DNA from: an uncultured Bacteroidota bacterium
GTDB lineage: Bacteria; Bacteroidota; Bacteroidia; Flavobacteriales; Flavobacteriaceae
Direction of reading: 5' to 3'
DNA length: 40,465 nucleotides
Assembly: GCA_902554655.1 (NCBI GenBank)
Contig: CACDPE010000010.1
Location: forward strand, 1 to 40,465
Shown: positions 1 through 9,117 of the stretch, piece after piece
How the letters are laid out: the number at the start of each line of letters is the position of its first letter
How positions within the stretch are numbered: position 1 is the stretch's first letter
Made by a program: the position numbers and the translations under genes
The notes under the pieces: generated by a model
What the model saw: the letters and a program-made list of their open reading frames with translations, nothing else
What the model was told of the DNA's origin: nothing
Database searches by the model: none

Positions 1-94
1 ATTGAATTATTTATTTTATTGTGATAATCTGTAAACATATCCAGCACTAAAATACATTATCTGATTGTTAATTAACAGTAATTTAAAAAAGAAA

Positions 95-139
95 CTTTGG
101 AAACTAATTTGGTTTTTAAAGTTTCCTAAAGTATATTTG
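95..139 (+). promoter_or_regulatory. Promoter of the efflux operon with overlapping inverted repeat (candidate TetR operator)
   Basis: A perfect Bacteroidota -7 element, TATATTTG, lies at 132-139, and a TTTG at 108-111 sits 20 bases upstream as a possible -33 element. An inverted repeat brackets the -33 region: CTTTGGAAACT at 95-105 and AGTTTCCTAAAG at 120-131, arms matching apart from one inserted base. A TetR-family dimer bound here would block polymerase, so this is the likely autoregulatory operator of the TetR-efflux operon starting at 157. The repeat and motif are seen directly; the binding is inferred from position and from the usual behaviour of TetR regulators. Confidence 0.6.
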
Positions 140-156
140 CACTCCAATTTTAAGAC

Positions 157-756
157 TTGAAAGAAAAAATAATTCAAAAGGCTCAATATCTTTTTGTAGC
201 ATTTGGCTTCAAAACTGTGACTATGGATGATATAGCTAATGAACTTGCTATATCAAAAAAAACAATCTATAATTTTTTTGAAAATAAAACTGAATTAGTT
301 GATGCTACTGCAAATAATTTACATAAACAATTAGTTGCTGGAATTTCAAATATTAGAGAAAATTCTGTCGACCCAATTAAAGAGTTCTTTGAAGTAAAAG
401 ATCTAGTTATGGAACACTTGCATGATCAAAAAAATCATTCCGTTTTTCAACTTGAAAAGTTTTACCCTGAAATATATGCTAAGGTCAAAAATAAACATCT
501 AGATTTTATGATAAAATCTTTTGGGGAAGTGTTGACAAATGGTATAGAATTTGGGTTATTTCGAAAAAATATTGACGTAGATTTTATCTCAAGAGTTTAC
601 TTCAATAGTATAAGTGGACTAATGAACCCTGAAATATATCCTTCAAAAATTTATACTCTAGACAGTTGTCTCGAAAGTTACCGTGAGTATTTTTTGAGAT
701 CAATTGTAACTGAGAAAGGCTTAAAAAAACTCGATTTAATTTTAAAAAATGACTAA
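157..756 (+). CDS. TetR/AcrR-family transcriptional regulator
   Basis: This 199-residue protein has the size and N-terminal helix-turn-helix of TetR regulators. The HTH lies at about residues 20-45, with the typical run TMDDIANELAISKKTIYNFF followed by an ENKTEL turn. The C-terminal two thirds is helical and should bind a ligand and dimerise; it is too divergent to name the ligand. The start is TTG at 157, placed 17 bases after the -7 element; no better ATG gives the full HTH. Its last 8 bases overlap the ATG of the TolC-like gene, so it is the first gene of the efflux operon and probably represses that operon through the inverted repeat at 95-131. The family call is firm; the target is inferred. 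Confidence 0.9.
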   Translation: MKEKIIQKAQYLFVAFGFKTVTMDDIANELAISKKTIYNFFENKTELVDATANNLHKQLVAGISNIRENSVDPIKEFFEVKDLVMEHLHDQKNHSVFQLEKFYPEIYAKVKNKHLDFMIKSFGEVLTNGIEFGLFRKNIDVDFISRVYFNSISGLMNPEIYPSKIYTLDSCLESYREYFLRSIVTEKGLKKLDLILKND

Positions 757-2086
757 AAAGAATTTATTTTCAATTATCTGTTTTGTTTTTTGTAATTGTT
801 TATTTGGGCAAAATCAGTATTCGTTTACTTTAGATGAAGCAGTTGTATTTGCATTAGAAAATAATAAAAACTCTATATATGCTGAAAAAAATATTTTAAT
901 ATCTCAAAAAGAGAAATGGGAAACTATCGCTGTTGGACTTCCTCAAATATCATCTTTTTTTGAATTTAACAATAGAATAAAAGACCCAATCTCACTTATT
1001 CCAGCTGAATTTTTTGGAGGAAATGAAGGTGAATTTGCTGAGATAAGTTTTGGCACTAAACAAAGTATAAGTGGTGAATTAATTTTAAATCAATTACTTT
1101 TTGATGGGTCTTATTTGATAGGATTACAATCGATAGAACTATTTTTACAACTTTCAACCCAAGCTAAAATAAAGACTGATCTTGAAGTTAAAAGACAAGT
1201 TATAAATGCTTATGGAAATGCTCTAGTAAGCACTGAGAGAGTTAAAATACTTAATAATAATCTAAATAACCTTAAAAAAACTTTATTAGAAACTAAAAAA
1301 ATATATGAAAATGGATTAACTGAAATAGAAAATGTTGAGCAACTTACAATAACAACAAGTTCAATTGAAAATTCACTTAATTATGCTGAGAAATTTGAGT
1401 TATTATCCTTAAATATTCTAAAACTTTTATTGGGTATTGAACTGAGTGATGATTTAATTTTAAAAGATAGTATTGAAACTATAGCAATTAAAAATATTAA
1501 TCCTTCATTAGTGAATCAAGAGTTTGAAGTTTCAGATAATATTGATTATAAAATTGCTCTAAATGCAAGTGAAGGAAATAAAAAAAGATTACAATTAGAA
1601 AAATTTAAGTCATTACCAACAGTAAGCGCTTATATTTCTGGATCTTATAATGGATACAATGAATCATTTAGAATCACTAATCCAAAACAAAACTGGTATG
1701 GTTCGTCGCAATTAGGAATTAATATGTCATTACCGATCTTTAGCTCCCTCAAAAGGACTGCTTCGACTCAAAAAGCAAAAATAGAATTGGATAAAGCTCT
1801 TTTAAATTTAAAAGAAACCGAAAACACGTTAAATCTTGAAGTTGAAAAAGCTAAAAGTGATTATACATATTCAATTAATAACTACGAGACAACGCTTAAA
1901 AATTTAACTCTAGCGGAAAGTATTGAAAAGAAAAATCAAATAAAATTTTATGAGGGATTGGCATCAAGTTTTGATTTAAGACAAGCACAAAATCAGCTTT
2001 ACGCTATCCAAAATGAATACCTAGAAGCAACTCTTAAAATTATTGAGAATAAAATTAACCTTGAAATTCTGTTAAACAAATCATGA
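749..2086 (+). CDS. TolC-family outer-membrane efflux protein
   Basis: The 445-residue product begins with a signal peptide (about residues 1-20, ending LFGQ) and then starts the first outer-membrane-efflux repeat with FTLDEAVVFALENN, the usual opening of the family. Two long helical regions (about 25-230 and 265-440) correspond to the paired OEP repeats that build the trimeric channel-tunnel. A segment near residues 290-320, rich in small and aromatic residues, fits the strands of the outer-membrane barrel. It would form the exit duct for the adaptor and RND pump encoded next. It overlaps both neighbours (8 bases upstream, ATGA downstream), indicating translational coupling. The substrate cannot be read from the sequence. 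Confidence 0.92.
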   Translation: MTKKNLFSIICFVFCNCLFGQNQYSFTLDEAVVFALENNKNSIYAEKNILISQKEKWETIAVGLPQISSFFEFNNRIKDPISLIPAEFFGGNEGEFAEISFGTKQSISGELILNQLLFDGSYLIGLQSIELFLQLSTQAKIKTDLEVKRQVINAYGNALVSTERVKILNNNLNNLKKTLLETKKIYENGLTEIENVEQLTITTSSIENSLNYAEKFELLSLNILKLLLGIELSDDLILKDSIETIAIKNINPSLVNQEFEVSDNIDYKIALNASEGNKKRLQLEKFKSLPTVSAYISGSYNGYNESFRITNPKQNWYGSSQLGINMSLPIFSSLKRTASTQKAKIELDKALLNLKETENTLNLEVEKAKSDYTYSINNYETTLKNLTLAESIEKKNQIKFYEGLASSFDLRQAQNQLYAIQNEYLEATLKIIENKINLEILLNKS

Positions 2087-3246
2087 AAAAATATTTTTAC
2101 ACATTATTTATTTTAATTGCCGGATGTAGTGGTGATAATAAAAAAACAATTGAAGAGTTAATAAAAGAAGGGAATTTAGAAGAGCTTCAAGAAAGAAGAT
2201 CCAATCTTATTATTCAAAAAGGACAAATAAACAATGAATTAAATGAAATAACAGAGGGTGTTTCAATACTTGATACTGCTAAGAGTTTTGTTTTGGTTAA
2301 TACTATTACTACCAATAAACAAATTATAAATCACTATTCAAAATTTCAAGGCATTATAAAAACAGATCAAAACATGATACTGTATCCTGAATTCAGTGGA
2401 AGAATTACAAAAATATATGTTAATGAAGGAGACAGGGTTAATAAAGGACAAGCTTTGGCTAAAATTAACGATGGAGGCCTATTCAACGAGCTCAAGTTAG
2501 TTGAAAGTCAAACTAAGCTTGCTAAAACAATTTTCGATAGACAATCTAAATTATGGAATGATAAAATTGGTTCAGAAATTCAGTATTTAGAGTCAAAAAC
2601 AAATTATGAAATACAAAAAAATAGATTAGAAAGTCTAAAACAATCCCTTGCTAAAACAACTATTGATGCGCCCTTCAGTGGTACTATCGATGAAATTTTT
2701 ATTGAGGAAGGAAACTTAGTTTCACCTCCAATGATGCCTGATCAAGGAAATGCTTTTAGAATAGTGAATCTAAATGAATTATATGTTGAAGCTGTTATTC
2801 CAGAAAATTTTATTGGTAAAATAAAGAAAGGAACACAGGTTTTAGTTGAAATACCAGTCCTGAATATAACTTTTAACTCTACAATCAAACACTCTGTTAG
2901 TTCAATTAACAAATTATCTAGAACATTCAAAATTGAAGTCTCTGTCCCTAAAAATGAATTAGACTTAATTCCAAATTTAAACGTTGAAATCAATATATTG
3001 GATTATACAAATTCAGAAGCAATTTTAGTCCCAGAGTCAATTGTTTCTGAAGACTCTGAAAACAATAAATTCCTCTACACTATTGAAAATAATAAAGCCA
3101 AGAAAACCATTGTAGAAACAGGATATACTCAAAACGGAATGATCGAAATAACTAGTGGTCTAAGCTTAAATCAAACTGTAATCAATGAGGGAGGAAGAAT
3201 TGTTAAGGATGGACAAAATGTAAAAATCTACAATGACAATGAGTAA
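2083..3246 (+). CDS. RND efflux periplasmic adaptor (HlyD/AcrA family), lipoprotein
   Basis: A 387-residue membrane fusion protein. The N-terminus ends in a lipobox, LIAGC, with Cys15 as the probable lipidated residue, so it is anchored to a membrane facing the periplasm. A helical, charged stretch follows (about 20-60). The lipoyl-like half motifs are GRITKIYVNEGDRVNKGQ (about 106-123) and APFSGTIDEIFIEEGNLV (about 195-212), separated by a coiled-coil hairpin. Beta-barrel and membrane-proximal domains make up the rest. The ATG overlaps the TGA of the TolC-like gene (ATGA) and the 3' end overlaps the pump gene by 14 bases. It links the inner-membrane pump to the outer-membrane channel. Confidence 0.93.
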   Translation: MKKYFYTLFILIAGCSGDNKKTIEELIKEGNLEELQERRSNLIIQKGQINNELNEITEGVSILDTAKSFVLVNTITTNKQIINHYSKFQGIIKTDQNMILYPEFSGRITKIYVNEGDRVNKGQALAKINDGGLFNELKLVESQTKLAKTIFDRQSKLWNDKIGSEIQYLESKTNYEIQKNRLESLKQSLAKTTIDAPFSGTIDEIFIEEGNLVSPPMMPDQGNAFRIVNLNELYVEAVIPENFIGKIKKGTQVLVEIPVLNITFNSTIKHSVSSINKLSRTFKIEVSVPKNELDLIPNLNVEINILDYTNSEAILVPESIVSEDSENNKFLYTIENNKAKKTIVETGYTQNGMIEITSGLSLNQTVINEGGRIVKDGQNVKIYNDNE

Positions 3247-6200
3247 AGTAGATAAAGAATTTAAACCATCTGTTTGGGCTATTAGCAAATCAAACATCAT
3301 TTATTTTTTGATGTTTATCTTTCTGGCATTTGGAATTAATGCTTATAACACCCTTCCTAGAGAAGATTTTCCAGAAATAATTACAAGTGAAGTTTTTATA
3401 AGTACAATAAACCCAGGAAATACACCTGAAGACATTGAAAGATTCATCACAGTCCCACTTGAAGAAGCAGTAAAAGGGGTCAGCAATTTAGTAGATATTA
3501 AGTCTACTTCTTTAGAAAACTACTCTATAATTAGTTTAGAATTTGATGAAGAAATTAATATTGAACTAGCTAAGCAAAAGGTTAGGGATGAAATTGACTC
3601 AGTAATTTCAGGTGAAGACTGGCCAACATTTAATAATGTTAAAGTTGAGCCAGATATTTTAAGCATGAGTTTGGCTGAGGAAATGCCAATTTTGAATGTA
3701 AATATCCAAGGTGACTATCCAACTGAACAACTAAAAAAATATGCAGAAGTAATTGAGGATAGAATCGAAAAACTAGATGAAATTAAAGAGGTAGACATTT
3801 TAGGTGCCCAAGATGAAGAAATTGAAGTAGCTGTTGATATTAAAAAAATGACTGCAGCTAAAGTTAGTTTTGAAGATATATTGAGTGCTATTGCATTTGG
3901 AAACAGAACAATTGCCGCAGGTAATATTGTTTCTGATGGTCAAAGAAGAACATTAAGAATAATTGGTGAAATTGAAAATCCTGAGGACTTAAAAAACTTT
4001 GTTGTTAAAAATGAATTTGGTCCAGTTTACCTAAACGACGTTGCAAAAATAAATTTTGAAGAGAGTGAAAAGAAAAGTTATGCTCGTGAATTTGCAAAAA
4101 ATTTAGTTTCACTTGCAGTTAAAAAAAGATCAGGTAAAAATTTAATAAATGCTGCTGACAAAATTGATTTAATTGTAAAGGAAGTTGTCAAAAATGAATT
4201 TCCAAATGATCTCAAAGTTGTAATAACGAACGATATGTCAAATAGAATTATTAGCCAAGTTGATGATTTAGTTAATAATATTTTATTTGGAATTTTTCTA
4301 GTTACTACCGTACTTATGTTTTTTCTAGGTTTTAGAAATGCATTGTTTGTAGGATTTGCAATTCCTATGTCAATGTTTATGTCTTTAATGATAATATCGG
4401 CATTAGGTTACAGCTTAAACACTATGATTTTATTTGCCTTGGTTATGGGCCTTGGGATGCTAGTTGATAATGGAATTGTAGTCGTTGAAAATGTATACAG
4501 GCTGATGGAGAAAGAAGGCATGTCAAAGGTTGAAGCTGCTAAGCTTGGTATAAGCGAAATTGCTTACCCTATCATAGTTTCTACTGCAACTACAGTATTA
4601 GCTTTTGTACCACTTGGTTTGTGGCCTGGTACAATCGGTCAATTCATGATCTATCTGCCAATTACACTTTCCATTGTATTAGGCTCATCTTTATTTGTCG
4701 CTATATTTTTTAATTCAATGTTAGTTTCAAAATTTATGAGCGTTGATGAAAAAAATCTTTCAAAGAAAGATTTAATTAGATTAACATACTTTCTCTCCGG
4801 TATTGGATTAGTTCTTTTCATAATTGGAGGTGTTTCGAGAGGGTTTGGGACATTATTCATTGTAATAAATATTTTCTTTTGGCTATACTCCTATTACATA
4901 AAAGCATTAGCACTAAAATTCAGAACAATATTTTTAGGTTGGCTTGAAGATAGATACGAAAGATTTTTAAGATTTGCACTTCGCGGATGGAGAGCATTTG
5001 CTTTCCTTTTCGGAACAATTGCTTTATTATTCCTAACAATGATTATTGTTGGAATTGCTGGTCCAAAAATAGAATTTTTTCCAGATAATCAACCAAATCA
5101 AATAATCGTTTACGCTGAATATCCTCAAGGTACTGATATCGAAAAGACCAATTCCGTAACAAAAAAACTTGAATCCGAAATAATAGAAGTCATAAATAAT
5201 AAAAAATATTTTGAGGGAGCTTATAACTTCATGGTTGAATCTATGCTTGCTCAGGTTGGTGAGGGTGCTGGTAATCAACAAAATGATTTTGGTTCACAAG
5301 CTGATATGCCTCAAAAAGCTAAAATAACCGTTACAATGAGAGAATTCAAATACAGGAGAGGATTCTCAAGTGAAGATTTAAGAAGTGATGTTCAAAAAAA
5401 ATTAAGTGGTAAATATCCAGGTTTAGCTGTTTCAGTTGAAAAAGATGAAAATGGACCTCCAGCAGGATATCCAGTCAACATAGAGATTACTGGCAAGGAT
5501 TATCTTGAACTAATTAGAACTGCTGAAGAAATGCGGATTTTTATTAATAATCAAAAAATTGCAGGAATTGAAGAATTAAAAATTGATGTAAATAAAAATA
5601 AGCCATCCATTCAGATTGAAGTTGATAGAGAAAAAGCTGGAGAACTCGGTATTAATCCAAGTCAAATTGGACTTGTATTGAGAAGATCACTTTTTGGAGA
5701 GAAAGCAGGTATTTATAAAAAAGATGGAGAAGACTATGATATTAATGTAAGATTTAATGAAGACGATAGATATGACAAATCACTACTATTTAACCAAAAT
5801 GTTATTTTTAAAAACATGAACAATGGTAAATTAGTTGAGGTGCCAATAGCGTCATTAGTTAAATCTAAAAATATTGAAACTTACAGCGCCATAAAACACA
5901 GAAATTTGACTAGGGTTGTTACTTTATATTCATCAATTTTTGCAGGCTATAATGCAAAAGAAATTGTTGACCAAATCAAATTTCAATTGGATGGTTTTGA
6001 TATAGCAGAAAACGTAAAATACAAGTTTACTGGCGAAATTGAAGAGCAAGACAAAAATCAGGATTTTTTAAATACCGCCCTCATAATGGCATTAATGCTA
6101 ATTCTATTACTTCTCGTTTTTCAATTTAATTCTATTATTAAACCACTAATTATAATTTTGTCTATTTTCTTGAGTTTTATTGGTGTTTTTCTTGGACTAA

Positions 6201-6676
6201 TAATTTTTGACATGACATTTGTTATAATCATGACCATGCTGGGTATAATTTCTTTAGCAGGCATTGTTGTAAATAATAGCGTTGTTTTAATAGATTATAC
6301 ACAATTACTTTTAGATAGAAAAAAAGAAAAGCTTAATCTTGAAAAAGATAATATGCTTCCTAAAAATGAAATTTATGAATCTATAGTTAAAGGAGGGAAA
6401 GCTAGATTGAGACCCGTTATTTTAACAGCTATAACAACAATACTTGGATTAATTCCATTAGCAATTGGTCTCAATATTGATTTAATGAATTTATTTATTA
6501 ATGGTGATCCTAATGTTTATATTGGTGGAGATAATGTAATTTTTTGGGGACCCTTAGCTTGGACTGTTATTTTTGGATTAACCTTCGCAACATTTTTGAC
6601 TCTTATTATTGTCCCAGTAACATTTTATCTTAGTAAAAGATTAGCTTTAAAAATTCGTAGCTTTAAATTGAGCTAA
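3233..6676 (+). CDS. RND-family efflux pump, inner-membrane permease (AcrB-like)
   Basis: At 1147 residues this is full length for flavobacterial RND pumps. An N-terminal membrane helix (about 17-36) precedes the porter motif TPEDIERFITVPLEEAVKGV. Membrane helices cluster at about 345-500 and 945-1135, separated by the second periplasmic loop, as expected from the internal duplication. The central TM4 motif is GMLVDNGIVVVENV (about 408-421), with a single Asp where E. coli AcrB has two; the paired TM10 motif, GIVVNNSVVLIDY (near 1010), has no Lys. Both variants are common in non-enteric RND pumps, so proton coupling is still expected. An extra hydrophobic section near 510-565 lies between the halves. 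Likely exported substrates are toxic amphiphiles, but this is not visible. An alternative ATG lies at 3239. Confidence 0.93.
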   Translation: MTMSKVDKEFKPSVWAISKSNIIYFLMFIFLAFGINAYNTLPREDFPEIITSEVFISTINPGNTPEDIERFITVPLEEAVKGVSNLVDIKSTSLENYSIISLEFDEEINIELAKQKVRDEIDSVISGEDWPTFNNVKVEPDILSMSLAEEMPILNVNIQGDYPTEQLKKYAEVIEDRIEKLDEIKEVDILGAQDEEIEVAVDIKKMTAAKVSFEDILSAIAFGNRTIAAGNIVSDGQRRTLRIIGEIENPEDLKNFVVKNEFGPVYLNDVAKINFEESEKKSYAREFAKNLVSLAVKKRSGKNLINAADKIDLIVKEVVKNEFPNDLKVVITNDMSNRIISQVDDLVNNILFGIFLVTTVLMFFLGFRNALFVGFAIPMSMFMSLMIISALGYSLNTMILFALVMGLGMLVDNGIVVVENVYRLMEKEGMSKVEAAKLGISEIAYPIIVSTATTVLAFVPLGLWPGTIGQFMIYLPITLSIVLGSSLFVAIFFNSMLVSKFMSVDEKNLSKKDLIRLTYFLSGIGLVLFIIGGVSRGFGTLFIVINIFFWLYSYYIKALALKFRTIFLGWLEDRYERFLRFALRGWRAFAFLFGTIALLFLTMIIVGIAGPKIEFFPDNQPNQIIVYAEYPQGTDIEKTNSVTKKLESEIIEVINNKKYFEGAYNFMVESMLAQVGEGAGNQQNDFGSQADMPQKAKITVTMREFKYRRGFSSEDLRSDVQKKLSGKYPGLAVSVEKDENGPPAGYPVNIEITGKDYLELIRTAEEMRIFINNQKIAGIEELKIDVNKNKPSIQIEVDREKAGELGINPSQIGLVLRRSLFGEKAGIYKKDGEDYDINVRFNEDDRYDKSLLFNQNVIFKNMNNGKLVEVPIASLVKSKNIETYSAIKHRNLTRVVTLYSSIFAGYNAKEIVDQIKFQLDGFDIAENVKYKFTGEIEEQDKNQDFLNTALIMALMLILLLLVFQFNSIIKPLIIILSIFLSFIGVFLGLIIFDMTFVIIMTMLGIISLAGIVVNNSVVLIDYTQLLLDRKKEKLNLEKDNMLPKNEIYESIVKGGKARLRPVILTAITTILGLIPLAIGLNIDLMNLFINGDPNVYIGGDNVIFWGPLAWTVIFGLTFATFLTLIIVPVTFYLSKRLALKIRSFKLS

Positions 6677-6714
6677 TTGATTATTGAAATTTAGTTCTAA
6701 ATTAAATTTTGTTA

Positions 6715-6722
6715 GATATTTG
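6715..6722 (+). promoter_or_regulatory. Possible -7 promoter element of aspS
   Basis: GATATTTG sits 5 bases before the aspS ATG in the 51-base gap after the pump gene. It differs from the TAnnTTTG consensus only at the first base and is identical to the element found before two other genes in this window (15736 and 17410). With so short a spacing the transcript would be nearly leaderless. No convincing -33 element is seen, so aspS may also be read from the efflux operon. Confidence 0.35.
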
Positions 6723-6727
6723 TAAAT

Positions 6728-8455
6728 ATGTATCGTACTCATAATTGTGGTGAATTAAGAAAAAGTGATATTAATTCAGATATAACAATATGTGGATGGG
6801 TACAAAGAATTAGGAATAAAGGTTTTTTAATTTGGATCGACTTAAGAGACAGATATGGAATCACACAAGTTTTTATAGACTCAGAAAAAACATCTCCTGA
6901 AGTTATTTCTATTGCTAAATCTTTAGGTAGAGAGTTTGTGATTTCAGTAAAGGGAAAGGTAATAGAGAGACAGGCTCCAAATAACAAGATACCAACAGGT
7001 GAAATTGAAATTTCAGTTGAAAATATTGAAGTGTTAAATAAATCTGAAGTTCCACCATTTACTATTGAAAATGAATCTGATGGTGGTGATGAACTTAGGA
7101 TGAAATATAGATATTTAGATCTTCGAAGAGATCCTCTCAAAAACAATATTATTTTCAGAAATGATTTAACTTTTGAAATAAGAAAGTATTTGAAAAAAAA
7201 TGGGTTTATAGATATCGAAACTCCTTATTTAATCAAATCAACACCTGAAGGCGCCAGAGATTTTGTTGTTCCTTCTAGAATTAATCCCGGTGAATTTTAT
7301 GCACTTCCACAATCACCACAAACATTCAAACAACTTTTAATGATAAGTGGTTTTGACAAGTATGTGCAAATTGTGAAATGTTTTCGTGATGAGGATCTAA
7401 GAGCTGACAGACAACCTGAGTTTACTCAAATTGACTGCGAAATGTCTTTTGTAGATCAAGAGGATGTAATTTCAACTTTTGAAGGGTTGGTAAAACATGT
7501 TTTTGACAAATGCTTAGATTATGATCTAGGTAAATTTAAAAGAATACCTTACACTGATGCAATGGAAAGATATGGTTCTGATAAACCAGATACTCGATTT
7601 GATATGCAGTTTTTTAATTCAAGTGAAAAAGCAAAAGGAAATGGATTTAAAATCTTTGATGACAGTGAAGCTATATATGGATTCAATATAACATCTGGTG
7701 CTGAGCTTTCTAGAAAGGAAATTGATTCTTATATAGACTGGGTTAAAAGACCACAAATAGGAGCACTTGGATTAATTTGGATTAAACATAACATGGATGG
7801 TTCAATAAAATCTTCTATTGATAAATTCTTTGATGCTGATCAATTAAAAGATTTAACCAATTCTAGTCCTGGTGATATAAGCTTCATAATCTCTGGAAAT
7901 AAGAAAAAAACACTTACTCAGTTAGGAGCCTTAAGAATTGAAGTGGCTGAAAGATTTGGATTAAGAAATAACGCTAAATTTGAAGCTCTTTGGGTAACTG
8001 ATTTTCCACTATTTGAATGGGATGAAGATTCAAAAAGTTATCATTCAATGCACCATCCTTTCACATCACCTGTTAATGGAATAATTAATGATATCCCTGC
8101 TGATACATTTGCGAATGCTTATGACTTGGTTATTAATGGAAATGAAATTGGCGGAGGGTCAATTAGAATTCACAATAAAGAATTACAACAACAAGTTTTC
8201 TCTATTTTAGGATTTTCTGAACAGGAAGCAATTGATCAATTTGGCTTTTTACTTAATGCCTTTAAATATGGTGCTCCTCCACATGGTGGAATAGCCATTG
8301 GTCTAGACAGATTAGTTGCAGTTATGAATCAGGATGAGTCAATAAGAGACTTTATAGCATTTCCTAAAAATAACAGCGGTAGAGATGTTATGATTGAAAG
8401 CCCTTCTAAAATTGATAATCAACAATTAGACGATCTAAATATAAAATTGAAATAA
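6728..8455 (+). CDS. aspS: Aspartate--tRNA ligase
   Basis: Charges tRNA-Asp with aspartate. The 575-residue protein has the bacterial class IIb layout. An OB-fold anticodon domain (about 1-105) begins [11 protein letters not shown]. Motif 1 covers the GFIDIETP region (about 157-166), motif 2 is [18 protein letters not shown] (about 218-235), a GAD insertion lies near 280-400, and motif 3 is [15 protein letters not shown] (about 515-529). All expected signature residues are present and the length is normal for bacterial AspRS. The start at ATG 6728 gives the standard N-terminus. In flavobacteria this gene commonly neighbours RND efflux operons. The small membrane protein gene follows after 3 bases. 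Confidence 0.97.
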   Translation: MYRTHNCGELRKSDINSDITICGWVQRIRNKGFLIWIDLRDRYGITQVFIDSEKTSPEVISIAKSLGREFVISVKGKVIERQAPNNKIPTGEIEISVENIEVLNKSEVPPFTIENESDGGDELRMKYRYLDLRRDPLKNNIIFRNDLTFEIRKYLKKNGFIDIETPYLIKSTPEGARDFVVPSRINPGEFYALPQSPQTFKQLLMISGFDKYVQIVKCFRDEDLRADRQPEFTQIDCEMSFVDQEDVISTFEGLVKHVFDKCLDYDLGKFKRIPYTDAMERYGSDKPDTRFDMQFFNSSEKAKGNGFKIFDDSEAIYGFNITSGAELSRKEIDSYIDWVKRPQIGALGLIWIKHNMDGSIKSSIDKFFDADQLKDLTNSSPGDISFIISGNKKKTLTQLGALRIEVAERFGLRNNAKFEALWVTDFPLFEWDEDSKSYHSMHHPFTSPVNGIINDIPADTFANAYDLVINGNEIGGGSIRIHNKELQQQVFSILGFSEQEAIDQFGFLLNAFKYGAPPHGGIAIGLDRLVAVMNQDESIRDFIAFPKNNSGRDVMIESPSKIDNQQLDDLNIKLK

Positions 8456-8458
8456 ATT

Positions 8459-8665
8459 TTGCTTCTTAGAATTTCTTTATATCTGATTTTTATTTGTGAT
8501 ATGGCTGTCCTCTTTTACGGTTTATATATCAAAAGTTCAGATATTATTTTTGGAGAAAAACTAATAGGTATAAGTGTATTAGTTTTTTGTTTTTTATTTA
8601 TGCCTCTATTTTTATACTACAGATATAGAAATAAAAAACTAGATGATTATTTGTACAAGGATTAA
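8459..8665 (+). CDS. Small two-helix membrane protein of unknown function
   Basis: A 68-residue protein with two hydrophobic segments (about 2-24 and 33-54) and a basic, then acidic, C-terminus (YRYRNKKLDDYLYKD). It starts with TTG 3 bases after the aspS stop, so it is probably co-transcribed with aspS. No family is recognised. Its stop overlaps the stop of convergent tadA in a shared TTAA. The absence of other frames and the good membrane topology favour a real gene, but the evidence is moderate. Confidence 0.6.
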   Translation: MLLRISLYLIFICDMAVLFYGLYIKSSDIIFGEKLIGISVLVFCFLFMPLFLYYRYRNKKLDDYLYKD

Positions 8666-9117
8666 CCCTGTTTTTCTTTTCTTTTCTTAATAAAAAAAGC
8701 GTCAATTAAAAGCTTACACTCTTTGGACATAACACCAGAGGAAACTTTTGTTTTGGGATGAAGTTTTGTTCCTAGAACTTTAAAACCCCTATGCGGATCG
8801 CTAGCTCCATAAACTAATCTACTTAATTGTGCCCAATACATTGCACCTGCACACATTTGACATGGCTCAAGAGTAACGTACATAGTACAATCATTTAAAT
8901 ATTTTCCACCAATATGGTTTGAGGCTGATGTGATAGCTTGCATTTCAGCATGTGCAGTGACATCAATTAATGCCTCAGTTAAATTATGAGATCTTGCAAT
9001 AATTTTATCATTTGAAACAATAATTGCCCCTACTGGAACTTCATCTTTTTCAAATGCAACTTTAGCTTCTTGCAAAGCTTTCTCCATAAAATAATGATCT
9101 TTTTGTTCTTGATTCAT
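8662..9117 (-). CDS. tadA: tRNA-specific adenosine deaminase (CMP/dCMP deaminase fold)
   Basis: This 151-residue zinc deaminase converts the wobble adenosine of tRNA-Arg (ACG anticodon) to inosine. The zinc and catalytic residues are visible: HAE at 56-58 (His ligand, Glu proton shuttle) and PCQMC at 85-89 (two Cys ligands). The N-terminal ALQEAKVAFEKDEVPVGAII and the AGAMYWAQLSRLVYGA segment are characteristic of TadA rather than cytidine or guanine deaminases. Its ATG shares a base with the dgt stop (TAATG), so the two are translationally coupled. It is distinct from the second deaminase at 27590-28015, which is dCMP-type. Confidence 0.92.
   Translation of the reverse strand: MNQEQKDHYFMEKALQEAKVAFEKDEVPVGAIIVSNDKIIARSHNLTEALIDVTAHAEMQAITSASNHIGGKYLNDCTMYVTLEPCQMCAGAMYWAQLSRLVYGASDPHRGFKVLGTKLHPKTKVSSGVMSKECKLLIDAFFIKKRKEKQG

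Noticed and set aside
6739-7146. Minus-strand frame of 135 codons inside aspS
   Set aside because: It is a shadow of the conserved anticodon-binding domain.
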